Source: Limnomonas spitsbergensis
Lineage: Eukaryota; Chlorophyta; Chlorophyceae; Chlamydomonadales
Direction: 5' to 3'
Assembly (NCBI GenBank): GCA_037349105.1
Contig: JAYJMM010000114.1
Coordinates: 4,951,501 to 5,015,500 of the forward strand
Length of the DNA: 64,000 bases
The position numbers and the translations under genes are program-made. The notes beneath the pieces are model-generated. The model was not told the origin of the DNA and made no database searches. It worked only from the letters and a program-made list of their open reading frames with translations. Below, one piece after another: positions 49,301-59,839 of this stretch (the first letter of the stretch is position 1; each line of letters starts with the position of its first letter).

Positions 49301-52300
49301 GCCTTGCCCTTGCAGATGCACTTGGCAATACAATAGGAATACCCAACAAGCCAATGGCATGTATCGCTGAGGGTTTAAGGGTTCTGGGGTTTTGAGGCTT
49401 TAGGACAAAGCCTGGCCGATGAAACGCCGACCGGCCTTGCAAATGCACTCGGCAATATAACAGGAATAACCAACAAGCCAATAGGAAGCCTAGCTGAGGG
49501 TTTAGGAGAGTGAGAGCTACCGCGGATGCCTGGATGAAACCATCGGCAACCTGCCTTGAGGATGTACTTGGCTATCTGCCGTTTGGCCTCCATTACGATC
49601 TCCGCCGTGTTGCCCTCCGCCCGGTACCCGGCTTTGCCCCCCGCCCGGTAGCCGCTCGACCCCTTGGCCAGGCTCAGACCCGTGGGGCGTGAGTCTAGAT
49701 ACTGATTGCAGATCTGAACCATACCTGCGGTTTGGGGCAAAGAGTTAAGGTTAAGGGTTTTGAGCTGAGGGTTCAGGGTTAGGTTGAGGGTTTGGAGCTC
49801 TCATTGCAGATCTGGACCATACCTTCAGGTTGTGAGTTCAGGGTTAAGGTTGAGGGGGTTTAGAGCTCTGATTGCATATCTGGACCATCCTTCATGTTGT
49901 CGGCAAAGGGTTGAGGTCTGAGGGTTAAGGCATAAGGTTTCTGGGTGAAGGGTTCAGGGATGAGGTTCCAGGAATAAGGTTGAGGGTTTAGAGCTCTGAT
50001 TGCAGACCTGGACCATACCTTCAGATTGTCGGCTTAAGGTTCAGGTCTGAGGGTTCAGGGACAAGGTTTGTGGGTGAAGGGTTCACGTATGAGGGGTAAG
50101 GGATAAGGCTTGTGGGTTGAGACTTGAGAGCCATCATTGCAGATCTGGACCAACCTGATGGTTGTGGGTTAAGGCTGAGGGATAAGGCTGAGAGTTGAGA
50201 GCCATAATTTCAGATATGAACCATACATGCGTGTTGTGGGGAAAGGGTTCAGGCCTGAGGGATTAGAGTGCAGGGCTCAGGGTATGGAGTTCAGGGGCTA
50301 GGGCTGAGGGTCAAGGGCTTTGAGGCTTAGGCTCAGGGTTTCGAGTTTAGGGGCTAAGGTTGAGGATTAAGAGTTTAGGGGCTACGGCTGAGGGCTGAGA
50401 GTTTAGGGCTGGGGGCTGGGCATAGGGGTGAAGGCTGAGGGTTGAGACTTCAGGGTTTAGGGCTGAGGGTTAAGAGTTAGGGGCTAGGGCTGAGGGTTGA
50501 GACTTGACGGTTCAGGGCTGGGGTTTAGAGTTAATGGCTAGGTCTGAGGGTTTATAGTTAGGGGCTGGGGCTGAGGGTTGAGATTTAAGGGCTAGAGCTG
50601 AGGGTTGAGAGTTAGGGGCTAGGGGTGAGGGTTGAGAGTTTAGGGCTGGGGTTTAAGTAAATACCTTCAGTTCAAAAACGCCACTGCCTGTCACCATAGC
50701 AACGTAGGGTTGAGGTTGAGGTTTTTAGGTTTGAGACTGAGGGTGGATGTTTAGTGTAAAGGGTTTGAGGTCAAGTTTGGGGGTTTTATTTGCACATTTA
50801 TTAAGTCACTGACTGACACGATAGCGACATGAAAGGCGATTGGACGCATGCCACTAAACGTAAGCCGAGCTCAGCCCCCCCCATCGAAAACACACCTGGC
50901 AGGGTGTACGCGTTCGTTTTCTTAGGGTTTCGGTGATCCAGGTTTAGGGTAAAGGTTCAGGGTTAAAGAGATGCAGGGTCTAGGCATACGGTTAGGGGTC
51001 AAGATTTGAGGGTTTACTTGCAAGTACCAAATAAAAAACTGGCCCACAATATAGCAGCATGGGAGGCGCTTGGGTGCAAAAGAACAACCACAGTCCTGCC
51101 TCAGACCCTCGCTCTCAGAAACATAGATTGAGTGTAGGTGTAAGGGTTCCAAGGTCCAGGGGTCGAGACATAGGGTTTAAGGCTTAGGGGTCAAGGTTTA
51201 AGGGTTGAGGTGCACATATAGACAAAAATCACTGACTGACATGATAGCAACAGGCGAGGCGCTTGGATACACAAGAACAACTAAAAATCATGCCTCCCCC
51301 CCACCACAGCCTCGGAAATATAACTTCCGGGGTGTACAGCGACATTGGCACTGCAACAACAGCAACAACACCACCCACTTCACATCTGGCCCTGCCCGTG
51401 CAAGCCCCAGTAGGCGCGTTGCGGTACAACCCGAGCCCCTGTTGCTGTTGATCCTGCAACAACAGCAACACCACCCACTTCGCATCGGCCCCTGCCCGTG
51501 CAAGCCCCAGTAGGCGCGCTGCGGTACAACCCAAGCCCCTGTTGCTTTTGTTCCTGCAACAACAGCAGCAACACCCACTTCGCATCGACCCCTGCCCGTG
51601 CAAGCCCCAGTAGGCGCGCTGCGCCGGCGCCTCCGGCAGCCAGCGGGCCACCGCCGACGGGAACAGCGGAAGCAGCTGCGCCGGCTGCCACGCGCTGAGC
51701 GGGCACGCCGCCAGCACCTCCACGGCCTCCGAAACCCGCATCTCGTGCAGCAGCAGCAGGCCTGTCTGGGCCAGGGCAGGCCCGGCCCAGGCCCCAGCGT
51801 CGGCCGGCGCCGTGGCGCCGGTGCCGCCGGCTGCAGGGGCGGCCGGCAGCGCCGCAGTAGCGAGAGCGACGGCCTGGGAGTATCGACGATGCCTCAGAAG
51901 CTCCCAGACCTGCTCGGGGTGGGTGGGGGGGCCGGAGCGGGGTGGGTGGGTAGGCCGGAGCTGGTGGGTGGGTGGGCAGAAGTGGGTGGGTGGGTGGGCC
52001 GGAGCGGGGCGAGGGTGGAGGACGAGGGACAGTGGAAGATGTGGTCAGCAATGGCTGTGGGGGGAACAGGGACAGGCCTGGTCAGGACCTTTCAGAAATT
52101 CAACCCAGTCTAGCCGCATTTTTTGCTCAACATATTCAACCCATTTTTGCTCAATAAACCCTGTACCCATATTTGTTCACACCCTCTCACCCACCTGCTC
52201 CTCAACCTCCACAGATCTCAGGCAAACACTGATGATGAGGTGGCCAATAGCAGCGTCCCACCTCCCCACCACCACCACCACACCTGCTTCCATCCTACCC

Positions 52301-55300
52301 GCTGTGGCCAAAAGCAGAGTCCCCCCCCTCCCACACACCCACCCACCTGCTTCTCAACCTCCACAGGCCTCAGGCACAGCACTGATGACGAGGTGGCCAG
52401 AAGCAGCGTCCCTGAGGAAGTGTCAAGTGTGCAAGGAAGCCGCCCAGCAGCTGCAACCCACGCGTCATCGTGCGCGAACGCGACCTTCTGGATCTACGAA
52501 ATGCAACAACGGGATCTACGTCATGCAACGCCGGGATGTACATCATGCAACAACGGGATCTACGTCATGCAACGCCGGGATGTACATCATGCAACAGCGG
52601 GATGTACATCATACAACAGCGGGATGTACGTCATGCAACTCCGGGATCCACATCATGCGACAACGGGATGTACATCATGCGAGAACATGATTGGCACCAT
52701 GCGACAAAGCGCAGATCGATTTGGCACATAATTGTTGCACTATTTTGCATTCGTACAAACAATACATTGGGGTTAAGTATTCAAGGGTTTCATTCGGGGT
52801 TTAGGATTCAGGTTGTATTTATTGTTCATAGTTGTCCTTGCATCATTTGATCTTTTAGAGTTCAGGGTTTAATTAAGGGCAAAGGGTTAATGGTTTAGGA
52901 CCCTAAGCCCAGCCACTGGGCCATGCAGCCGCAGCATCCACAGCAGCCCTGCCATGCCCTGCCATGCACTTGACAAGAAATCTGCAACAGGGAGGAGACA
53001 GGCCTTGCCAAAAATAAAGGAATCAAAGGGGACCAGCTGCGCCGTGTTGCTGTCAGATACGAGCAGCCAGTGGTCCGGTAGAAAAACAAATAAATGAAGG
53101 GGCTGCTCTATAAATAAATAAATGAAGGGGCTGCTCTATAAATAAATAAATGAAGGGGCTGCTCTATAAATAAATAAATGAAGGGGCTGCTCTATAAATA
53201 AATAAATGAAGAGGCTGCTCTATAAATAAATAAATAAATAAAGGGGCTGCTCTATAAATAAATAAATGAAGGGGCTGCTCTATAAATAAATAAATGAAGA
53301 GGCTGCTCTATAAAGAAATAAATGAAGGGGCTGCTCTATAAATAAATAAATGAAGAGGCTGCTCTATAAATAAATAAATGAAGGGGCTGCTCTATAAATA
53401 AATAAATGAAGAGGCTGCTCTATAAATAAATAAATAAAGGGGCTGCTCTATAAAGAAATAAATGAAGGGGCTGCTCTATAAATAAATAAATGAAGGGGCT
53501 GCTCAAACAAAAGAAAAACATCTGCACTTTTACGCTGTCATAAACCAGCAGCTGGTGGCCTGCTGGAAAACGATTGGATACATAAATAAATAAGTTAATT
53601 AGAAGGCTCCTCAAATACTTAACCCACAAGCTGCCCGGTGTAGCTTTTATGAAACAGCAGCTGGTCTTCCGCTGGAAAAACAAATCAATATTAAATAAAT
53701 AAAGGGGACCTTCAAACCAGAACCCACCAGCTGCGCTGTCTTCCTGACACAAACAAGCAGCTGGTCATCCGCTGGACAAACAATTGAATGCATAAATAAA
53801 TAAAGTGGACCATAAACACAAAACCCACCAGCTGCGCTGTATTGCTGTCATAAACCAGCAGCTGGTCATCCGCTAGACAAACAATTGAATGCATAAATAA
53901 ATGAAGGGGACCCTCAAACGCAACACCCACCAGCTGCGCCGTATTGCTGTCATATACCAGCAGCTGGTCATCCGTTGCCACCACCACAAACGGGCCCGTC
54001 AGCGCCACGGCCAGCGGGACGTCCGTGAGCATCAACGGCTGACGCATAGCCGCACCCTGCAACCGGCGGCAAGTGTTTTGCAACGCCAATCAAGGGTGAA
54101 GGGGTGAAGAGGGGGGGGGGGGTATCCGAATCATAATCCTAAATCCTTGACCGGCGGCAACTGTTGTACAACACCACTCGAAGGGTAGAGGGGTGAGGTC
54201 CAGGAGTAGGGGCGTCTACGTCTCCATGATGTAGGGATAGGAATCAAGGATTCGGGATCTAGGGACAGGAATCAAGGGTTCAGGATCTAGGAATATAAAT
54301 TGAGGGTTCAAGATCTAGGGATAGGAATCAAGGGTTCAGGATCTAGGGACAGGAATCAAGGGTTCAGGATCTAGGAATATGAATCAAGGATTCAGGAGCT
54401 AGGGATAGGAATCAAGGGTTCAGGATCTAGGGATATGAATCGAGGGTTCAAGATCTAGGGATATAAATCGAGGGTTCAGGAGCTAGGGATAGGAATCAAG
54501 GGTTCAGGATCTAGGGATATGAATCGAGGGTTCAAGATCTAGGGATAGGAATCAAGGGTTCAGGAGCTAGGGATATGAATCGAGGGTTCAAGATCTAGGG
54601 ATATGAATCGAGGGTTCAAGATCTAGGGATAGGAATCAAGGGTTCAGGATCTAGGGATAGGAATCAAGGGTTCAGGATTTAGGGATATGAATCGAGGGTT
54701 CAAGATCTAGGGATAGGCATCAAGGGTTCAGGAGCTAGGGATAGGAATCAAGGGTTCAGGATCTAGGGATAGGAATCAAGGATTCAGGATCTAGGGACAG
54801 GAATCAAGGGTTCAGGATCTAGGGATATGAATCGAGGGTTCAAGATCTAGGGATATGCATCGAGGGTTCAGGAGCTAGGGATAGGAATCAAGGGTTCAGG
54901 ATCTAGGGTTAAGGATGTAGGGATAGGAATCAAGGGTTAAGGATCTAGGGATAGGAATTTAGGTTCCAGGATCTAGGGATGGGAATCGAGAGTTCGGGAT
55001 TTGGGGATATGAATTGAGGGTTCAGGATAAAAGGGGGGAGGGTAAGAGGGGGGATGTCTAGGAGCAGGGGCCTGCACGTCTCCATGATCTGGGGGTATAA
55101 AAGATTTCACCTCCCCCCTCCCCTTCCTCGCCCCCTCTCACCAGCTCCTCCCCCCCCCCCCCCCCTCTCACCTCCCTCCCTCGCCTGGTACCCCCCTCCT
55201 CATCTTACATGCCCGTCTCCCCCTCTCACCTCCCCCCCCCCATCACCTAGTACCCCCCTCCACAAAAATGCCCCCCTTCCCTCTCACCTGCTCCCCGTAT

Positions 55301-58300
55301 TACATGCCCCCCTCACCCCACCTGGTGTCCCCCCCCGTCATATACCCCCCTCCCCCCCCCTCTCACCCTACCTGATGCCCCCCCCCCCACCCGTCACTTA
55401 CCCCACCCCCCTCCCACCTGGGCATCCACCAGGAGCAGCATTGAGTCAGCAAACAGCAACAACGCCTGCTTAAGCTGCAGGCAGGCCGCCACCATTGTCC
55501 GGGTGGTCACGCCGGACGCCACCTCTGTCACCTGTGCCAACATTGAAGGGTTTGGGGTTAAGAGTTTTAACCCTCCGCTGGACGGCCATCTCTGTCACCT
55601 GTGCCAACAGTTTAGGGTTCAAGGTCAAGTGTTAAGGGTCTGGACACACTGCCGGACGCTACCTCCGTCACCCGTGCCAACAGTTTAGGGTTCAAGGTCA
55701 AGTGTTAAGGGTCTGGACACACTGCCGGACGCTACCTCCGTCACCCGTGCCAACAGTTTAGGGTTCAAGGTCAAGTGTTAAGGGTCTGGACACACTGCCG
55801 GACGCTACCTCCGTCACCCGTGTCAACAATTTTGGTTTCAGGATTAAGAGTTGAAACCTTACGCTGGACGCCACCTCTGCCAACACTCTAGGGTTCAGGG
55901 TTCAGATTTATTAGTTCAAACCCTACACCAGACGCCATTTATATCACTTGCATCAAAAAATGGCAATGTGATGGGCTCCTAGGCCATGCGGCACCATGCA
56001 GCACCAAGCAGTCACAAGCAGACCCATGCAGTCCCATGCAGCACCAAGCAGTCACAAGCAGACCCATGCAGACCCATGCAATCCCGTGCTGTTCCATGCA
56101 GTCTCATGCAGCTCCATGCAGCTCTAGACACACCAAGGTAGTGCCATGCAGTCACATGCAGTCCTATGCATTTGATTGCAGACCCATACAGTCCCGTGCT
56201 GTGCAATGTGGTCCCATGCAGTCTCATGCGGTCATATGCATTTGAATGCAGACCCATGCAGTTGCATGCGCACCTTGCATCCAGACTGCACAAGCTTGTA
56301 GCCTCCCGGAACCGCTGCCAGGATGCCATTGTCCACCCACGCCAGGGCCGTAATTGGCTCTGGAAACAAAACCTTCAGAAAAAAGGGTGTGTGTCAGAGA
56401 AATTGTGTCAGTGGATTTGAAACGTATCAGATGACGGAGGGAGCAGGCAGGCCAGGAGTGCAGGCGCAAAAGGCTAGGAAACAAAGGCTCCACACAAAAC
56501 CAAGCGATGCCGCGTTCCGGCAGAAAGCCAGCACATCATTAAACCTATGTTTTCCAGAGGAAGCCCTTGCATTGCTTCAGCAAAGCAGACGCCAAAGGCC
56601 ACTGGGCCACTGGGCCACTGATGCACTGAGATTCTGCAGGCGTCAGTCCTGCACATGAAATCCCCAGCAGATGGACCCACCCAAGCAGTGACATGGAATC
56701 ACTGGAGGTGGAGTGGGAGCTGCTGTTGTTGTCCAGCTTCGATAGCTGTGTTTGGGGTGGTTACAGTCCAAGGTAAACCCAACAAACCCTTAACCTTGGA
56801 CCTGAACCCCAAGCGGAATGGGATCTCTTGTTCTTGTCCAGCCTCTAGGATTTGAGGTTAAGGGTCAATCCAATAAACCCTGAACCTTATGCGAAGTGGG
56901 AGTTGTTGGTGTCCAGGTTCAATGCATCCTCCCACAGGCGGTGGTCAAAGGGGCCTGCCACAGGCGGTGGTCAAAGGGGCCTGCCACAGGCGGTGGCCAA
57001 AGGGGCCTGCCGCGGAGAGGCCTCTCAACGCATGTGCAGAAGTGGTGGTTACGTGCAGTGCCACTGTTTCACCTAGTGTGAAACCCTGAACTATAAACTC
57101 GTAACCCTACACCCGTAACCCTAAAATCTTGACCCTTAACTCTTAACCCTAAACTAGTAACCATCAACTCTTAACCCTAAGCCCTAGACTATTGTCCATA
57201 AACTCTGAACCTTAAACCCTTCACCCTCAAGTCACAACCCTAAACTCTTGTCCCTAAGACCTCAACCCTTAACCCTTAACCTTAAATTCGTAACCCTAAA
57301 CCTTGAACCCTGAACTTTTAACCCTCAAGTCTTAACCCTTGCGTGCTGAAGGTATGTTCATGTGCAGTGCCACTGATGCGTGTAGTGTTAAACTCTTGAC
57401 CCTTAACTCTTACTCCTTGTTGATCGAATACCTAATGGTGAAGTGTAAAGAGCTGCTGTACAGAGTACGGTTAACTCCTATAGAACAGGCAACGACGGAA
57501 TATACGGCTGAATACGGCATCACCGTCCCTGTACACGACCGCATGGCATTACCGACCAAGCAAATGATCGCATGACAAAGTTTGGGCGAGCGACTAAGGT
57601 CAGACCAACCGAAATACGTAAACGCCCGATCCCTTCTTTAGCTCACCAAGCAAATTGTGTTGAAGTCATCATGACGTGCAGTGCCGGTGCACCAAGACCT
57701 GGACCCTAAAGCCTGAACCCCAAACCTTGTGTGCTGAAGTAATGACGATGTGCAATTCCAATTGCGAACCTAGCATGGGTGCGCCATGGGCACGGCAGAA
57801 AACTTGCATAGCCGCAAAATGCGGGAAGCCGCCAGCCCGCATCACCTTGTGAGCTGAAGCTATGGTGGTCAGCAGTTCCAACATCGCACCCTAAACCCTG
57901 AACCCTGAAAAATCCACAACCCTGAAACCCTTAGATAATAAACCCTTGTGAGCTGACATGGTGGCGTATTTTGCAGTTCGAATATCACATCAAACGCTAG
58001 ATTTGTTACCACACAGTGCAGGGAGCAGCCGGCCCGCATCACCTTAGCGAGCAGATGCGCTGGCTGCAACGCGTTGTGGCTCGTGCCTCCCGGGCCGGAG
58101 GCGACGGCGTAAACCATCAGAAGGCAGTTCCCGCCCCCGCCGCCTCCCCCGTCAGGTCTGTGCAGAGCGCCTCCCGCTCCCGCTCCCGCTCCCGCCCCGC
58201 CGTCTGCCCCAGCCGCCATTCCGCTGATCTTCTGATGGCCCTGGCCGGCTGCCCTGGCCAGCGCGAAGCCCGGCCCGTTGACACGGACCGCGACTGCCAG

Positions 58301-59348
58301 CCGCGCTGGGGCCCGCTCCGAGTCCCCGGCCATGGCCACCGCGTTGGCGCGGACGCCGGGCAGCGGGTGCAGCGCCGCCGCGTCGTAAGCAGCGATCTGC
58401 ACTGATCCGTCCTCGCAGCGCACGGCCAGGCACGAGGCGGCAGGCAGGCAGCAGAGCTCGACGACGGCGTGACGGGACAGGCGGCGCTCAGAGACCTTTC
58501 GGGTGGCAGCAGCGGATGGGGCGCCGTCGCCGCTGCTTAGCATCTTTGGTGGCACTAGCAGCTGGTGCTCTTCAACCTGTGGCCAGTTAAGGTAAGCTAC
58601 TGTTCATCTACTGTTCATCTACTATTCAGCTACTGTTCAGCTACATCTCAGAATATGGCCGAAGGAGCCCGGGGCATTCAGCCCAGTTGCTTGGCCCACA
58701 TGCCGGAGGTCAGTCCGGGTATGCTACCAATTGGACCAGTGGCGCCTACCCAGCAGCCCCCTACAGGTGGTCTGGCGGCACAGTATAAACCCCCTGGTAT
58801 AAACACTGGCCAGCACTAGCCTAGCCCTGGCCCAACCCTGGTCTCGACCAAGCGTAGGGGTGGGTGGGTGGGTGGGTCATGGGTGTCTCAAGTAAGAGGC
58901 ACGACTGTCATGTCCGTCCTATCCGCCAGTGGGGGTCCCCATGGGGGTCCAGTCAAGCCTCTGTTGAGCTCCCCCAGGTTGCTCTGGGCAATTGGCATAA
59001 AGTTGCGCCAGGTCGGACCGTGTAGAGACATGCATGCCAAACATACCAGGTATGCAATTTAAAACTAACCAAACCTACCGGTAAGTTGCAATGTAGGATA
59101 GCAGGTTTACCCTTGGTTACTTCCTCCTCCAGCTTCAGCTCTCGGCCTTTTCAATCCAGTGCATGCGGCCAGGTTTGGCCATGCAAAGATCTACATGGTC
59201 GCACCTGCCCACTGGCCAAGCCCATGAAGAGGCGCTGGGAGCCTGGGTCCACAGCGATGCATGTGATCCGCTGGGCATCCTTCCGCGTGTGCACGAATTC
59301 AAATGTGAAGGCGCTCCTGTCTGGTGTATCCTCGGACTTGTCGTCCAT
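40322..59348 (-). CDS. VPS3: CORVET subunit VPS3/TGFBRAP1-like, 14 exons
   Basis: A membrane-tethering subunit of the CORVET complex on endosomes/vacuole. Exons: 59348-59205, 58576-58043, 56357-56274, 55531-55418, 54056-53931, 52493-52347, 51909-51579, 49724-49555, 48116-47589, 46208-45741, 44418-43262, 42824-42644, 41535-41396, 40373-40322; 1391 residues. Domain order: CNH beta-propeller (1-380; ITCIAVDPGSQRLFMGLASG, PITALAWVDNGILAAV, TLLLATSSSVLCLRPVEVEK), solenoid start (VWELLRHRRYSQAVALA), Vps39-1 (about 550-725; ALDTLATVLMSQAG, RNHLEEALGLWQGL), clathrin-repeat-like part (about 1175; HERVLLLSRLGDHHAALRVL), and the C-terminal zinc motif (DSACHGCH, LCARCASPAG). VPS3 is preferred over VPS39 because of the VEKQVWELL and TQVVRGLHRAVNL regions. 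All junctions are AG/GT except exon 8, where phase requires AAG/GCAGGT. Poly-Gln, poly-Ala and poly-Gly insertions enlarge it. Confidence 0.9.
40918..40985 (+). repeat. Dispersed repeat family B, diverged copy
   Basis: ACGCCCTGCAGGGGCGTGGGG, then GGAAACAGCGCGGCATGGGCC and CGCCGTCACCAT; same plan as 25908-25983. In VPS3 intron 13. Confidence 0.55.
41127..41370. mobile_element. Small hAT-like element (41135-41362) in VPS3 intron 13
   Basis: Inverted ends: CATGGTAGCACAATCCGG near 41138 and, inverted, CATGGTAGCACGATATGG ending at 41362. TGCGTGTG stands on both sides (41127-41134 and 41363-41370), an exact 8-bp duplication, although the flank is GT-rich and some match could be chance. The interior holds further GTAGTGCAACACGG-like copies of the end motif. 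It lies 26 bp from the exon 13 donor. The ends match those of 35443-36464. Confidence 0.65.
41770..42610 (-). repeat. Echo array of the 3' edge of VPS3 exon 12
   Basis: Units of about 130-180 bp contain degraded copies of the exon end. At about 42350-42405 the minus strand reads ATLAGGIYWL-stop-QTQ then GTAGC, against the true ATLAGGMHRHRQTQ and GTAAGG. Each also carries TAGCTGAATTGTAGCTGAGGC, CCCAAACAC-type sequence from the intron. More distal units keep only the TAGCTGAA part. Confidence 0.85.
42880..43085 (-). repeat. Echo of the 5' edge of VPS3 exon 12 (two copies)
   Basis: About 42880-42960 reads PMYPAATRILYQAGRRLDPI on the minus strand, against the true PMYSAAVRVLHEAGGRLDPL; about 43020-43075 reads TAHVLHEAHRLRDALL. 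Exon 12 is therefore copied on both sides. Confidence 0.88.
44490..44935 (-). repeat. Echo array of the 5' edge of VPS3 exon 11
   Basis: At about 44625-44660 the minus strand reads SKQIGTLHTEL, against the true AKQIGTLHSELALELV. Three to four units of about 100 bp share GAGCTCAG, GAAAGCTGCACCCCG and GAAGGAAACATC. Confidence 0.8.
45100..45480. repeat. ~120-bp tandem repeat in VPS3 intron 10
   Basis: Three copies contain CATCCAGGGTTGAGGGACCAGGA, CATACACTCCCACCAAT and TTGGTGCACTGATGACA. No exon-derived sequence recognised in it. Confidence 0.85.
46440..46945. repeat. ~250-bp direct duplication in VPS3 intron 9
   Basis: Two copies share ATGGGCACCAACAGCCGCAG, CATTCCTGGCCAAAAGGAGAAG, CAAGATGGTCTGGTAG and GGGCATGAAGCAGTTTC. 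The minus strand reads NCFMPSYQTILQ/NCFMPNYQTILQ in each. The source is unknown; it could be a mobile-element relic. A separate ~70-bp duplication (ATTACAGGCTGATTGAGCA) lies at 47070-47180. Confidence 0.7.
47280..47588. repeat. Pyrimidine-rich CCTACCTGCCTCCC repeat next to VPS3 exon 9
   Basis: Degenerate CCTACCTGCCTCCCTTCCGCC units directly past the exon 9 donor (ACCTGCAG on the plus strand). Each repeats the donor complement TACCTGC, so this may be a very short exon-edge echo. Confidence 0.7.
48140..48690. repeat. GGTTCACACAAGG repeat region in VPS3 intron 8
   Basis: Irregular tandem units of GGTTCACACAAGGG and GGAGATCACACAAGG. The region ends at the perfect palindrome of 48695-48763. Confidence 0.85.
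48695..48763. other. Perfect 32-bp inverted repeat with 5-nt loop
   Basis: The left arm (48695-48726, starting CAAGTACTTCCCTTGGTCAG) and the right arm (48732-48763) are exact reverse complements, with loop CAAAC. It would fold as a long perfect hairpin. It separates the GGTTCACAC repeats from an unusually AT-rich stretch (48770-48860). It may be a very young fold-back insertion, a small-RNA precursor or an assembly artefact. Confidence 0.95.
48850..49490 (-). repeat. Echo array of the 3' edge of VPS3 exon 8
   Basis: Four to five units of about 125-140 bp carry degraded copies of the exon end (true: IAKYILKAGCRWFHPG). The unit nearest the exon reads IAECICKAGRRFIGQA on the minus strand. All units share GAATAACCAACAAGCC and a GGGTTTCGGGGTTTTGAGG-type intron part. 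Confidence 0.85.
49740..51230. repeat. Degenerate G-rich telomere-like repeats in VPS3 intron 7
   Basis: Long tracts of GGGTTGAGAGTTTAGGGGCTAGGGCTGAG-type sequence, strongly G-rich on the plus strand. Larger units are visible at 49735-50240 (CATTGCAGATCTGGACCATACCTTC), which copy the VPS3 exon 8 start (GTATGGTTCAGATCTGCAAT on the minus strand), so exon 8 is echoed on both sides. Confidence 0.75.
51330..51578 (-). repeat. ~98-bp echo array of the 3' edge of VPS3 exon 7
   Basis: Two further units repeat the exon end: minus strand QRAYWGLHGQGPMRS then GTGGGTG, against the true AQRAYWGLHGQGSMRS and GTGGGTG. Each unit also contains TTGTTGCAG, an acceptor-like site, before its copy, so each unit is a potential cassette exon. 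Confidence 0.88.
52180..52345 (-). repeat. Echo of the 3' edge of VPS3 exon 6
   Basis: Minus strand GGGACGCTGCTATTGGCCAC.TCATCATC (GTLLLATSSS), then VEVEEQ and GTGGGTG, copying TLLLATSSSVL and VEVEKQ with its donor. The copy needs a frame change, so it is decayed. Confidence 0.88.
52500..52700. repeat. 33-bp repeat (CATGCAACAACGGGATCTACG)
   Basis: About six units containing CATGCAAC..CGGGATGTACATCATG. It begins at the VPS3 exon 6 acceptor (CTACGAAATGCAACAACGGGAT on the plus strand), which is itself the first, variant unit. Confidence 0.9.
53035..53905 (-). repeat. Echo array of the 3' edge of VPS3 exon 5, enclosing a 28-bp minisatellite
   Basis: Five degraded copies of DDQLLVYDSNTAQL: at about 53835-53875 (nearly exact), 53735-53770, 53630-53665, 53525-53560 and 53035-53075 (HWLLVSDSNTAQL). 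Each is followed by AAATAAATAAATGAAGGGG-like intron sequence. Between the fourth and fifth copies (53087-53510) this intron part has itself expanded into about fifteen units of GAAGGGGCTGCTCTATAAAT plus AAATAAAT. Confidence 0.92.
54235..55000. repeat. ~28-bp repeat (ATCTAGGGATAGGAATCAAGGGTTCAGG)
   Basis: About twenty-six degenerate units of ATCTAGGGATA.GAATC.AGGGTTCA in VPS3 intron 4. Confidence 0.92.
55545..55880 (-). repeat. ~74-bp echo array of the 5' edge of VPS3 exon 4
   Basis: Each unit contains CTACCTCCGTCACCCGTGCCAAC on the plus strand, copying the acceptor and exon start (ACCTCTGTCACCTGTGCCAAC); the minus strand reads VTEVASG in both. The three middle units are identical; the outer ones are diverged. 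Confidence 0.9.
55985..56265. repeat. 10-bp repeat (GCAGTCCCAT) next to VPS3 exon 3
   Basis: Degenerate decamers (GCAGTCCCAT, GCAGACCCAT, GCAGTCACAT) run up to the exon 3 donor region at 56273. Confidence 0.85.
56935..57010. repeat. 25-bp repeat (CACAGGCGGTGGTCAAAGGGGCCTG)
   Basis: Three head-to-tail copies in VPS3 intron 2. The surrounding 57080-57340 is telomere-like (AACCCTAAACTC). Confidence 0.9.
57720..58005 (-). repeat. Echo of the 3' edge of VPS3 exon 2
   Basis: CTCACAAGGTGATGCGGGCTGG (minus, about 57832-57858) copies the exon end and donor (CTCGCTAAGGTGATGCGGGCCGG). Two more diverged copies containing GTGAGCTGA lie at about 57725 and 57945. Confidence 0.8.
58580..59204. other. VPS3 intron 1
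   Basis: Contains a short TACTGTTCATC/TACTATTCAGC repeat (58595-58650) and otherwise unremarkable sequence. Confidence 0.6.
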
Positions 59349-59839
59349 GACGGATTCCGGACCCCAGAAATGCTAATGCATTTTCCTTAAAAAGCAAATT
59401 GTTGTTTGAGATTGAGAGATCCGGAAATTGCACGGCGGGTAAAGAACGGGTACAGCAGATCGGGAGTAAGGGCGTCAATGTGTCTGAAGAGGAGGGTTTT
59501 ACGAGGCTCACGGCGCCATCATAGCAACAGTGGGATACCGAAATTTGAAATGAAGCCAGGCTTGTTGATTGCTTTTGTCGGGAGTTTTTTCGTTCATCCA
59601 AAGTGTGACTTTGGCACCGGGACGTTGGGACACACCAAGTACACCGAGTGTGCTGTCAAGGACAGGCAACGTAGAACTGATAGGGCATCGTAGGACAACG
59701 TTTTTTAACTATCTTCATCTGTGACGGCATCGTTAAGCTGGAGAGGATATTTTGTCTAGCTGCCTTCTCAACTACCGTCCAAAGCCAACCTTCCAGCTGC
59801 GACAGCGCTATATTTCCCCTATTGTCTACAGAAATAGAC
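59349..59839. promoter_or_regulatory. Divergent promoter region shared by VPS3 and SYP5
   Basis: Only 491 bp separate the VPS3 start codon (59348, minus) and the SNARE start codon (59840, plus). Both promoters and both 5' UTRs must fit here unless there are upstream non-coding exons. Unlike most of the window this stretch contains no tandem repeats. No individual element can be named with confidence. Confidence 0.6.

Noticed and set aside
40322..59348. Assignment as VPS39 (HOPS subunit) instead of VPS3
   Set aside because: Domain order is shared, but the LRPVEVEKQVWELL, TQVVRG.HRAVNL and LHSELALELVE regions fit VPS3/TGFBRAP1 better. A profile search could still change this.
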